Shown: piece by piece, positions 15,901-23,178 of the stretch
Position numbering within the stretch: the stretch's first letter is position 1
Layout: every line of letters starts with the position of its first letter
Assembly: GCA_964399965.1 (NCBI GenBank)
Contig: CAYNRX010000031.1
Coordinates: 1-27,700, forward strand
Reading direction: 5' to 3'
From: UBA1381 sp964399965
GTDB taxonomy: Bacteria; Bacillota; Clostridia; UBA1381
Length of the DNA: 27,700 nucleotides
Program-made: the position numbers and the translations under genes
Notes under the pieces: generated by a model
What the model saw: only the letters and a program-made list of their open reading frames with translations
What the model was told of the DNA's origin: nothing
Databases searched by the model: none

Positions 15901-18867
15901 TACATGCTTCGTATCGTTGCCTATATTATCAGCTTCATAATATGTCGCTTGAATGCCTGTTTCAACGTGCATAGTATCTTGATACGGGGCTATCTCAACA
16001 TCCTGTTTGAGCATTGAGATTATATTATGTGTCGGGCTCATGCCGTAAAGCGAGTATGCTCTGCCGTCATAGTTCACGCCTGCGCTGTCCATAGCTTCAA
16101 ACCATTTTTTTGAATACGTTGTGTTATAGCCTTGATATGTATGCAGAAATGCCGGTACATCGGGATATACATCATGTACTGCGCTGTACCCCGCATTTAT
16201 AAGCTCCGTAAACCCTTCCGTTATATTGAAGCTGTCCTTATCGTATTTACCCACATTCCAGCAAATGCCCCCGTCTTCTTCATTTCCGAGTTTCACGGCG
16301 ATAGGCGTTATATCTCTTGCCTTTAACCCCTCAAGGAAGTCACGCACATAATTATACAGAGATGTTTTCATTTCATCGAGTGTAAGGTTTTCGTACACCT
16401 GTTTTTCTTCATTCCATCTCATCCAATCTATGGGCGTGTACGCAGATACGGCATTCATCCAAACATCACTGAACATAAAATTAGCCATAAAATCCATATT
16501 AAGCGCCTTTGCTCGTTCGGCTATCCCGTACCAGTAATATTTATCAAAGCCTTCCGGCATCGTAAGCGCCGGAGTGCTGCTGCCCGGAGAAACGGCACTT
16601 GCACCGCCGTGTACAAATATCATGCCGTTTACTGCCGTAACACCCCTGTTAGACATTATCGTCAGGAAATCCTGCTGTACGCCGTTGGTGTAATATTTGC
16701 CGTTATTGTCTTCAATGATCGGCAGATATGAAACATCGATGCCGAGTACAATGCTTTCCTCTCTTGTAAACACATCGAAATTATCAATGTAAGCGTTTCC
16801 TGTATTTCCCGTCCATTCATCGCCGGATGCGCCTTCGCCGAAGACCCTTATGCTGTTTTTATAATCATCATTATATTTCGTGTTGGCATATAAAGTTACG
16901 CTTGTATCATTTTCGCCTGTCGTAAACGCTACGGTGAGCAGCGAATACCCTTCCAAGCCTGCAGGAGCTTGTCTTAGCACAACTCCCTGTGCGTTTTTCA
17001 CGCCTAAGTTTATCCTGTCCCCGTTTGTAAGCGTTACAGAATATTCTCCGGATTTTTTGCCTTTGTTTACGCCGTCCGAATAGTATGTTTCGACCTTTTC
17101 CCATGTATCCTGAGTATCGACTTTTGCGCGGACAGTTGCTATATAGCGTGTGTTCGGTTTTACCGCTATGGTCTGGCTTATCTCGGAATCCGGCGCAAGC
17201 ACCGCCGCCTTGCTTCCCGCATCGGCATCGGCGTCGGTTATGCTTACCGTTCCGTCTGTCGTCCAGTTTTCAAGATCATTTTCAAATCCCCAGTTTAAAA
17301 CAGGGTTATTATCGTTGCTGTCCAATACAAATTCTACCTTGTCCACGGTCAAGGAACAGCCTTTGCCCGAATATATTTTTATTTTACACTGCCCGTTATA
17401 TACAAGAACATTACGCAGCGATATACAAGTGTGATCGGATGAGTTTATAAACGTATCGACTTTAGATTCCGCCGCGGGACCGCCTGTTTCTTCGGCTCTT
17501 ATATATGATGTATTCCCTTTGGCATCTCCTTTGACCCATACATTCATTGTATAGCTGCCCTGCGCAAGTCCGTTTGCCGTCTGATATACAGATGATCTGC
17601 TGCCGAGTACGGCAGTTCCGTTTCCCGCTGTAACGCTGCCTACAGCATCGCCCTTCAGTGATGTGGTCCATCCGTCAAGACCATCCGTAAAATCAAGATT
17701 TACAAAATCGGTCGTCGGCTCGGCATCCGGCTCCGTCAGCGGTTCTTCAGTGGGAGACGGCGTCGGTTCCGTATATTCGCCTTTTGTAAGTACAAGCCGC
17801 GGAGCCGTGCCTGTTGTGCAGGAGCCTATTTTCCAACGCATATTTATTTGTCCCGATTCGGCATCGAGACGCACCGCAACATTTTTTGCCGTGTCTAACC
17901 CACGTATATAGCTTGTTATATCGATCTCAAAATCACCTGTCGCGCCTTTGTCGGGAGTATCAAATGTCGCGATCGTCTCTGTGTTGATATATCCGGGAAG
18001 CCTGTCAACACCCTCGTAATAGCCGCCGTTGTCAAAACCGTCATAGTATGCCGCATATGCGCGTCCGGGACCCGAGGCTGAAGCTGACGTTGTGTTTACT
18101 ATAAGCCTTGCATCTGCTATTTCCGATGACACAAAATCATCCGGCAATGTGAATCCTATATAAGCCGCCGTTTCCCACGTTTCCCAACCATGTATATCAA
18201 GGTCATAGCTTTTTGAGTCGCCGGAATTTGCTATCCACTGCGCAGTCTTGTCTGCCGTTATTGTGACTGTGTCCGTATCCGTATCGGGGGTGGGATCGGG
18301 TGTGTCGATCTCTTTCCTTGTCAACGATACATCATCTATATAAACGGTATTTCCATCCGTTACCCACAGGTATACGAACAGCTTTGTATAGCTTTCATTG
18401 CTGTATTCCAAGGTGACCGTTTGCCAATCATCGCTTGCCGCAATATCGGCAGAAGCAAGATAGTTGATTTCGCTTGCGCACCACTGTGCCGAACCGTCAT
18501 TGATGCTAAGCGATGCGGCGCCGCCCTTTACCTTAGCGGTCAGGACATACTCCGTATTCGTCTCGACCTCCGTGTTCTGTCCCAAGCCTGTGCTTGCCAC
18601 GATTTTTGCATAATTATTTGATGTGTTTTCGTCTGTTTCGATAACGACCGCATTATCACCCGAATATTGCCATGAACCCGTTTCGGGAGCGTTTTCCCAC
18701 CAGTTACCGTTGGTAATATCGGATGTGGCATCGAAACCGCCGTCTGTGATCAAATTCCCACCGTTTTCGTCGGCGGAGTTTGCAAGAACGGGAAGGTTGA
18801 TCCCGCCTATCAGCGTTGTTATTGATAACAACAAACCTATAAGCTCTCGTTTTCGTGATCTTTTCAT
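12979..18867 (-). CDS. Secreted modular GH53 endo-galactanase plus GH43 enzyme
   Basis: A 1962-residue extracellular protein. ATG 18867 follows AAAGGAG; residues 1-30 are a signal peptide. Order by eye: CBM4_9-like domain (~36-186), DNRLRE-type beta domain (~197-360), Pro/Thr/Glu linker (~361-388), two beta-sandwich binding domains (~389-514, ~518-702), GH53 (~704-1100), three Ig-like/Big_2 domains (~1110-1390), a LamG-like domain (~1395-1555), a short FN3-like stretch, and GH43 (~1650-1955). GH53 has IDVSYLP, the acid/base pair N862-E863 (KLGNEEDGG) and nucleophile E969 (HVETGIQ). GH43 has RDPH (D1708), WAPE and EGPTVYK. GH53 cuts beta-1,4-galactan; GH43 would remove arabinose or galactose side groups. 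No LPXTG, SLH or dockerin is visible, so it is probably released or held by its binding domains. It has its own promoter. Confidence 0.88.
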   Translation of the reverse strand: MKRSRKRELIGLLLSITTLIGGINLPVLANSADENGGNLITDGGFDATSDITNGNWWENAPETGSWQYSGDNAVVIETDENTSNNYAKIVASTGLGQNTEVETNTEYVLTAKVKGGAASLSINDGSAQWCASEINYLASADIAASDDWQTVTLEYSNESYTKLFVYLWVTDGNTVYIDDVSLTRKEIDTPDPTPDTDTDTVTITADKTAQWIANSGDSKSYDLDIHGWETWETAAYIGFTLPDDFVSSEIADARLIVNTTSASASGPGRAYAAYYDGFDNGGYYEGVDRLPGYINTETIATFDTPDKGATGDFEIDITSYIRGLDTAKNVAVRLDAESGQINMRWKIGSCTTGTAPRLVLTKGEYTEPTPSPTEEPLTEPDAEPTTDFVNLDFTDGLDGWTTSLKGDAVGSVTAGNGTAVLGSRSSVYQTANGLAQGSYTMNVWVKGDAKGNTSYIRAEETGGPAAESKVDTFINSSDHTCISLRNVLVYNGQCKIKIYSGKGCSLTVDKVEFVLDSNDNNPVLNWGFENDLENWTTDGTVSITDADADAGSKAAVLAPDSEISQTIAVKPNTRYIATVRAKVDTQDTWEKVETYYSDGVNKGKKSGEYSVTLTNGDRINLGVKNAQGVVLRQAPAGLEGYSLLTVAFTTGENDTSVTLYANTKYNDDYKNSIRVFGEGASGDEWTGNTGNAYIDNFDVFTREESIVLGIDVSYLPIIEDNNGKYYTNGVQQDFLTIMSNRGVTAVNGMIFVHGGASAVSPGSSTPALTMPEGFDKYYWYGIAERAKALNMDFMANFMFSDVWMNAVSAYTPIDWMRWNEEKQVYENLTLDEMKTSLYNYVRDFLEGLKARDITPIAVKLGNEEDGGICWNVGKYDKDSFNITEGFTELINAGYSAVHDVYPDVPAFLHTYQGYNTTYSKKWFEAMDSAGVNYDGRAYSLYGMSPTHNIISMLKQDVEIAPYQDTMHVETGIQATYYEADNIGNDTKHVQLEYWSASPNGQYNYLLEYMQALKDVPNPHSVMRGVFWWAAEWLEVEGAGWIVDDGCSVGGRTLVNNGDPDIHEMGSTADGKPGDVYESTYAYLWRGNAKNKTAISATPLKGFGEYTVSADASPSSVSIEQRELTMTEGESEKLHITLEPKNTVYNWQVEWTSSDTSVAVVGEHGVVTAVGEGNAVITAKTIEGGLEAACDVTVSSAVNAAAEDIEISLEPYGKLIGDSTVDLLTDNAMKIKITLPDSVNNKTVKLTSSDPNVVTFLGEHWQPNERGVLYYRAGDTQTAELNTHGEGTSVVTVTAQGGAERSFTVNVSSGEGAAASEITLDKTELEIEATFSQTLNALIYPQTASGSEIIWSSDNEAIASVDKYGKVTGVSPGQTIIRASVGDLFAECNVTVTPTDQIARDIVLDGNITQDSDGVYRYPAGEAALNAEFIAEKGTVTIEFDAQLLKDSGKYSQFTVFDGDNVPLVTWKCTEYGGGEDLYYVQAGDFETTERETAIGSIINGTSAETEYTHFKVVIDIDSKTAALYIGTNKVASGTITSDTVSGLEIYSNHKWRPISVKNISIIGENTVPKGAHIEELYTSLDKNGAISYSLTYEGTDKSTVYIALYNENDVLINCSTQANGKMQLDNFGKYYMKAFLWEDMKPLDKAVTRDINYSDMGGYLFVHFVGKESTADEEQIYFSISEDGQNWRTLNNGNKYLESTVGEKGVRDPHIIRSPEGDKFYIIATDLSIYNRRDDDDRWNTCQREGSKGIVVWESSDLVNWSEPRLVDVMGDDCGCVWAPECIYDKETGQYMVYWASRTSADNYKWLRAYKCYTKDFITFTEPELWIDNATAEQMANNTALHTFDMTILEHNGKYYRFTKTNTVTMEEANSLSGEWTPVENYELYKTVSNYEGPTVYKINGEEKWCMFLDCLSSNNKGYKPFVTEDIANGAFTGASNVSFDAVYRHGTVIPITKDEYSRLTQ
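16822..16945 (-). repeat. Source copy of the inverted 124-bp fragment
   Basis: Internal part of the GH53/GH43 gene (about residues 641-682) duplicated in inverse orientation at 12468-12591 with two base differences. Confidence 0.95.
18630..18843 (-). repeat. 214-bp identical segment, copy 1
   Basis: Codons ~9-80 of the GH53/GH43 gene are identical, base for base as I read them, to 22852-23065 in the binding-protein gene. Similarity continues at a lower level through the rest of the first binding domain. Confidence 0.95.
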
Positions 18868-18903
18868 AAGACCTGCTCCTTTCGCATTGATTTTTCTATG
18901 ACT

Positions 18904-18950
18904 ATTATATAAGTATAGCTGGCGTGTTTCAATGCAAAAGTGGAACGATA
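18904..18950 (-). promoter_or_regulatory. Promoter and AraC-type box of the GH53/GH43 gene
   Basis: On the - strand TTGAAA (18932-18927), 17 bp, TATAAT (18909-18904). Directly upstream of the -35 is ATCGTTCCACTTTT, which recurs at the same position before the GH35 gene. This is the layout of an AraC activator site that abuts RNA polymerase. Confidence 0.75.
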
Positions 18951-18956
18951 TTGTGC

Positions 18957-20474
18957 TTATTTTTTTTGAGAAATATTCTCCATATCATCCAAAAAATCGC
19001 CGACCGATGCAATGGATGCTCTGCCCAGACGATACACATTTTTATACCCCAGGTAATCGAGACTTTGTTTCGCCTGCGAGCTTCGTTTTCCGGTCATACA
19101 ATACAAAACAATATTTACATCCTTATCCTTCAGAATATCTCCCGCTGTCGCGTGAATATCCGTATACGGCACGTTTATTGCATTTTTCATATGCTTTTTG
19201 ATGTATTCGCCGTGTTCACGAACATCTACGAGGATTGCTCCGTTTTTTACGAGCTGTTCCGCCTGTTCAAGCGTTACGGTCATATCACGGTCGTCCGAAT
19301 CCTCCTGCGGTTTGTATATATCCATGACCTCATGAGCCGCTTCACTTTCAATAACATACACCAAAACTCCGTGAGGTGCAACATCGTTTTCTATGACATC
19401 AACGCACTCCACGTCCTTGTGACAGCATACGTCACGGATACTTAAAATTTTACCGTCGAATCCCGCTTCTCTCAAATCAATACTCATATGCAAAGCGCTG
19501 TCGCTTCTGTTCAGAAGGGCAACGGCTTTTTTATTTGAATGATTCCGTCCGAGATTTTTTATCCATACTTCTCCGACTAAGCTGCCGTTATCATCCGCCG
19601 TTTCCTTTATAACGTATGCCTGAAGACATGCACTATCCTGATCTATATCTATAAGCTCGGTATTTTTTAAAATATCAAGCGTTGATTTTTCTATCCTTTC
19701 AAGATCACAACCGATCATAAGCGGTGCGGACATCATACACCACATAGCAAAATGTGTCTTTTCCTCCTCCTCGCTCATGCCATTACCAAGCTGCATCATA
19801 TCAAGATCGTTTGTATGTCCGGGCGAGCAATATTTGGCGAGACGCTTTATATTGTCGATCTGGTGGATGATCGAGCCGAAAACCGGTGCTATATCTGCGC
19901 CGGTACGCCATGAATCGGCTATCTCGGCTGCCCATGCACCGGGGAATTGCCACCTGCATATATTATAGACGATCTCTTTGCCTGTTGCTTTTCTTATATC
20001 ATCTATTATCTTTCCGATTTTTGTATATTGTGTCTGCTCATCAAGACCGAGCCGAAGTCCTCCGCACCAGTCTACTTTAATAAAATCATATCCCCAGTCC
20101 GTGAAATACATTTCAAGGTCCTGCTTTTCGTATCCGTACAACCCTACGTTCGTCCCATTTCCGCCCTCGTTGTCATAGTAAAAACCGCAGGTGTTATCGC
20201 CTCCGTCGGCATATATACCCGCCTTTAAACCAAGGCTGTGTATATGATCCGCAACAGCCTTCATGCCGTTTGGAAACCTAACGGGATGAGGGAGTATCTT
20301 TCCGTTTTCATCTCTGCCGCCAAAGAATCCGTCATCTATATTGATATATTCATATCCGCATTGAGCCAATCCCGTGCTTACGATCGTTTCAGCCTGCCGC
20401 TTGATTTTATCCTCATCGATATTTGTTCTGAAGCAATTCCACGATGCCCAGCCCATAACAGGTGTTTTTCTCAT
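18957..20474 (-). CDS. GH27 alpha-galactosidase fused to a C-terminal rhodanese domain
   Basis: A 505-residue cytoplasmic protein (no signal peptide). ATG 20474 gives the usual GH27 start RKTPVMGWASWNCF; AAAGGAG lies ~12 bases upstream, and a GTG at 20507 is less likely. Residues 1-~385 are GH27: YINIDDGFF, LGLKAGIYAD, nucleophile D135 in KVDWCGG, acid/base D194 in WRTGADI, and a C-terminal beta sandwich. GH27 covers alpha-galactosidases and beta-L-arabinopyranosidases; either would suit arabinogalactan side chains. Residues ~400-505 are a rhodanese domain (ILVDVREHGEYIKKHMKNAINVP, then C459-M-T-G-K-R-S), with the Cys loop intact. It follows the AraC gene by 79 bp and is probably read through from it. 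The fusion is odd; no sulfur gene is nearby. Confidence 0.87.
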   Translation of the reverse strand: MRKTPVMGWASWNCFRTNIDEDKIKRQAETIVSTGLAQCGYEYINIDDGFFGGRDENGKILPHPVRFPNGMKAVADHIHSLGLKAGIYADGGDNTCGFYYDNEGGNGTNVGLYGYEKQDLEMYFTDWGYDFIKVDWCGGLRLGLDEQTQYTKIGKIIDDIRKATGKEIVYNICRWQFPGAWAAEIADSWRTGADIAPVFGSIIHQIDNIKRLAKYCSPGHTNDLDMMQLGNGMSEEEEKTHFAMWCMMSAPLMIGCDLERIEKSTLDILKNTELIDIDQDSACLQAYVIKETADDNGSLVGEVWIKNLGRNHSNKKAVALLNRSDSALHMSIDLREAGFDGKILSIRDVCCHKDVECVDVIENDVAPHGVLVYVIESEAAHEVMDIYKPQEDSDDRDMTVTLEQAEQLVKNGAILVDVREHGEYIKKHMKNAINVPYTDIHATAGDILKDKDVNIVLYCMTGKRSSQAKQSLDYLGYKNVYRLGRASIASVGDFLDDMENISQKK

Positions 20475-20553
20475 ATTATCACTATTAACTCCTTTCGCAA
20501 GATCCACACTATCGTTTTGATCCCGCCCTTATCGGGCAAGCTCTGATAATGTT

Positions 20554-21393
20554 TTATTCGTCCCATTCACGAACATATATTTTATTCTTTTTCACATATT
20601 GACGTATATACATCGGGGTATAACCGATAATTTCTTTAAATAATTTATCAAAATAACGAACAGTCCCAAATCCGCACGCAGCGCTTATTTCACGCATTGA
20701 AAGATCCGTTTCCTGTACCAGACTGCACGCATATTGTATTTTTAACCTGTGAACATATTGAAGCACCGACATTCCCGTTTGCTTTTTAAAAACATGACAT
20801 AGGTGGCTTTTGGTCATCCTGAAGCGTTCGGTCAACTCATCCAAGCCCGTAAATGTCAAGAAATTTTCTTGCAAATATGTACCGATCGGTGACATATCCG
20901 AGTCAAGCGAGCGTTTTATTTCGACATCGGTAATTATGGCGGAAAGCTTCAATATTTCCGCGATGCTCAGTATAAGCTCTTTCTTGTCCCCGTTTTCAAA
21001 TTCACACGTGAGCGCTTTTTCCCATAATAAGGGCAAGAGATCCGCACCTATAGAGATTATAGGCTTTTCAAAACAAGCCAGAAGCTTGTTTGTTGTCTCC
21101 TTGGATATGAGATTTGCCAATGTTTTATCTGAAAATTCAATACAAATACCGCTGTATATGTCCTCGCCGTAGCTGCGGTGGGGCACACCCGGTTTAAGCA
21201 TGGACGCATCCCCGGCACAGAGTGCATATACATCATGCCCTATGCACATATACCGTGTCCCTTCCGTCAAAATATATATCTCGTATGCGTTATGCTTGTG
21301 AAACGCGGGAAAGGACGGAACATAACGATTTTTTTCGGTATTGATTATGATATTGTTCAACAACGTTTGCTCTATTGCTTTCAAGACGATCAC
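20554..21393 (-). CDS. AraC-family transcriptional regulator
   Basis: About 279 residues. The N-terminal cupin-like sensor domain has the usual pattern (FPAFHKHNAYEIYILTEG, then AGDASMLKPGVPHRSY), typical of sugar-sensing AraC proteins. The C-terminal ~100 residues carry two HTH motifs (LDELTERFRMTKSHLCHVFK, and MREISAACGFGTVRYFDKLF) and end in the conserved GYTPMYIRQY. The start is uncertain: GTG 21393 lies only one base after GGAG, while TTG 21384 has a better spacing; no ATG fits. It sits within the galactan locus next to GH27 and probably activates the GH35 and GH53/GH43 promoters, which share a box. Its own promoter is at 21418-21446. Confidence 0.9.
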   Translation of the reverse strand: MIVLKAIEQTLLNNIIINTEKNRYVPSFPAFHKHNAYEIYILTEGTRYMCIGHDVYALCAGDASMLKPGVPHRSYGEDIYSGICIEFSDKTLANLISKETTNKLLACFEKPIISIGADLLPLLWEKALTCEFENGDKKELILSIAEILKLSAIITDVEIKRSLDSDMSPIGTYLQENFLTFTGLDELTERFRMTKSHLCHVFKKQTGMSVLQYVHRLKIQYACSLVQETDLSMREISAACGFGTVRYFDKLFKEIIGYTPMYIRQYVKKNKIYVREWDE

Positions 21394-21417
21394 GCTCCGT
21401 TTTTATGATATAGATAT

Positions 21418-21446
21418 ATTGTACCATAGAAAAAAAGAAACGTCAA
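21418..21446 (-). promoter_or_regulatory. Promoter of the AraC gene
   Basis: On the - strand TTGACG (21446-21441), 17 bp, TACAAT (21423-21418), about 25 bp before the start codon. The shared GH35/GH53 box is absent, so expression may be constitutive or differently controlled. Confidence 0.7.
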
Positions 21447-21565
21447 TCGATGTTGTCTCAATTTCGGTTGATGCAAAGAACTGTTTGTATCTGTTTGTTT
21501 CACAAAAGCATTTGTTAATTTTTGCGCCGCAATTTCAAATGTTTTAAAATCATCAACCTATAATA

Positions 21566-21604
21566 AAAACACACGTTCCGCAATACGAAACAGAACGTGG
21601 TTTT
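21566..21604. terminator. Bidirectional-looking terminator after the binding-protein gene
   Basis: ACGTTC and GAACGT arms (21573-21578, 21593-21598), extended by A/T tracts on both sides. On the - strand it ends in a run of T after the binding-protein stop. The ~280-bp gap 21394-21673 otherwise holds only the AraC promoter. Confidence 0.75.
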
Positions 21605-21673
21605 ATTTTTGCCGCTGTGGTGATTGGCGGCCCTATGAATTTTTATTTTCCTTGCGGAAAAGAGGGAGCATGA

Positions 21674-23089
21674 TTATTGAGCACTATCGCTTTTTAATGT
21701 AACAGCATCCGCGCCGGGATATAATACCTCAGCATCCGATACGTCTATACCGGCAAATTGATATATAAAATAAACGCTGCCATCACTATTTTCATTTGCA
21801 ATATCTGTTTTTGTTGGTTTATATTCTTGTTCGCCTCTCTTTACGGACGGAACGGCATTTTCTGTCGGATTTTTTATTTTTATAAGCACGGTATTAAGTG
21901 TTTTGTTTCCAACAACATCCGACCAGTTTGCTGTACCATTTGCTTCTCCGTTATTTATCTCTGTAACTTTTTCCGGTATTGTAATATCAGGAATCTCTGC
22001 CGAATTTAAAAATGCGTTAATTACCGGTTTTTTTGATACGGTAATGACTAACTGGGGACGCTGTCCGCCGTTATTACAAGAGCCTATCGTCCACTGATTA
22101 TTTGACTTCTGGCTCTTTACGTCTATACGGAATGCGGCATTGCCTGTCTCGATCTGACTCTTGATATACTCTGTAACATCGTAGCGGCTCGCACCTTTTT
22201 CTGTGGGAGAATCAAACTCAAGTATCGCATCTGTGTTATATGCAGGTGCATTATCTGTGCCTTGGTACTGGCCTTTATTATCAAACGCACTGTATGTTGC
22301 TCCGTAAAGCCATGCCTTTGGATAATTGCTGTGGTTATCATCATTTTTTACACCTGTCGTTGTGATAACAAGCTCGGCTTTTTGGATGACATAGTCATTC
22401 AATTTCTCACCCAGATCAAAGCCGATATAAGCGGCATTTTCCCATGTTTCCCATCCGTGGATACGCAGATCGTAACTTGTTGAGTCCTCTGAATTTGCGA
22501 CCCATTGTGCTGTTTTGTCCGCATCTATTGTAATAACAGCAGTCAATGACACATCATCTATATAAACGGTATTTCCATCCGTTACCCACAGATATACAAA
22601 CAGCTTTGCATAGCTTTCATTGTTATATTCCAATGTAACGGTTTGCCAATCTTCGCTTGCCGTAATTTCGGTATATTGAAGTCGGTTATTATTGCCTGCG
22701 CACCACTGCGCCGAACCGTTGTTTATGCTAAGCGTGGCGGCTCCGCCCTTTACTTTGGCGGTCAGGACATATGTGGTATTCAACTCAACTTTTGTATTCT
22801 GTCCTAAGCCTGTGTCTGCCACGATTGTTGCATAATTATTTGATGTGTTTCCGTCTGTTTCGATAACGACCGCATTATCACCCGAATATTGCCATGAACC
22901 CGTTTCGGGAGCGTTTTCCCACCAGTTACCGTTGGTAATATCGGATGTGGCATCGAAACCGCCGTCTGTGATCAAATTCCCACCGTTTTCGTCGGCGGAG
23001 TTTGCAAGAACGGGAAGGTTGATCCCGCCTATCAGCGTTGTTATTGATAACAACAAACCTATAAGTACTCTCTTTTGTAATCTTTTCAT
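21674..23089 (-). CDS. Secreted carbohydrate-binding protein, paralogue of the GH53/GH43 N-terminus
   Basis: A 471-residue exported protein with a good AAAGGAG site. The signal peptide (ending VLANSA) and first binding domain (~36-186) are nearly those of the giant enzyme; the DNRLRE-type domain (~190-358, WVANSEDSTSYDLRIHGWETWENAAYIGF) is a more diverged copy. Residues ~360-471 are a third, Ig-like region (PDITIPEKVTEINNGE, then LNTVLIKIKNP). No catalytic residues or glycoside hydrolase fold are visible, so it probably binds the polysaccharide at the cell surface or in the medium. No anchoring motif is seen. It is flanked by its own terminator and lies 89 bp after GH35; TATAAT-like sequences before it allow a separate promoter. 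Confidence 0.8.
   Translation of the reverse strand: MKRLQKRVLIGLLLSITTLIGGINLPVLANSADENGGNLITDGGFDATSDITNGNWWENAPETGSWQYSGDNAVVIETDGNTSNNYATIVADTGLGQNTKVELNTTYVLTAKVKGGAATLSINNGSAQWCAGNNNRLQYTEITASEDWQTVTLEYNNESYAKLFVYLWVTDGNTVYIDDVSLTAVITIDADKTAQWVANSEDSTSYDLRIHGWETWENAAYIGFDLGEKLNDYVIQKAELVITTTGVKNDDNHSNYPKAWLYGATYSAFDNKGQYQGTDNAPAYNTDAILEFDSPTEKGASRYDVTEYIKSQIETGNAAFRIDVKSQKSNNQWTIGSCNNGGQRPQLVITVSKKPVINAFLNSAEIPDITIPEKVTEINNGEANGTANWSDVVGNKTLNTVLIKIKNPTENAVPSVKRGEQEYKPTKTDIANENSDGSVYFIYQFAGIDVSDAEVLYPGADAVTLKSDSAQ
22852..23065 (-). repeat. 214-bp identical segment, copy 2
   Basis: Identical to 18630-18843, same orientation, covering the signal peptide and the start of the binding domain. 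Such identity next to diverged flanks suggests a recent duplication or gene conversion. It also provides a substrate for deletion of the ~4 kb between the copies. Confidence 0.95.
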
Positions 23090-23178
23090 AAGATTTACTC
23101 CTTTCTCATTGTTTTTCTGTGATTATTATAATTATATAATGTACAGCGATTTGTTTTTGTATATTACCACCATCCCCT

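Noticed and set aside
23090..23160. Possible AraC box before the binding-protein gene (ACAAATCGCTGTAC)
   Set aside because: Only a partial match to the GH35/GH53 box and it is placed too near the TATAAT to precede a -35.
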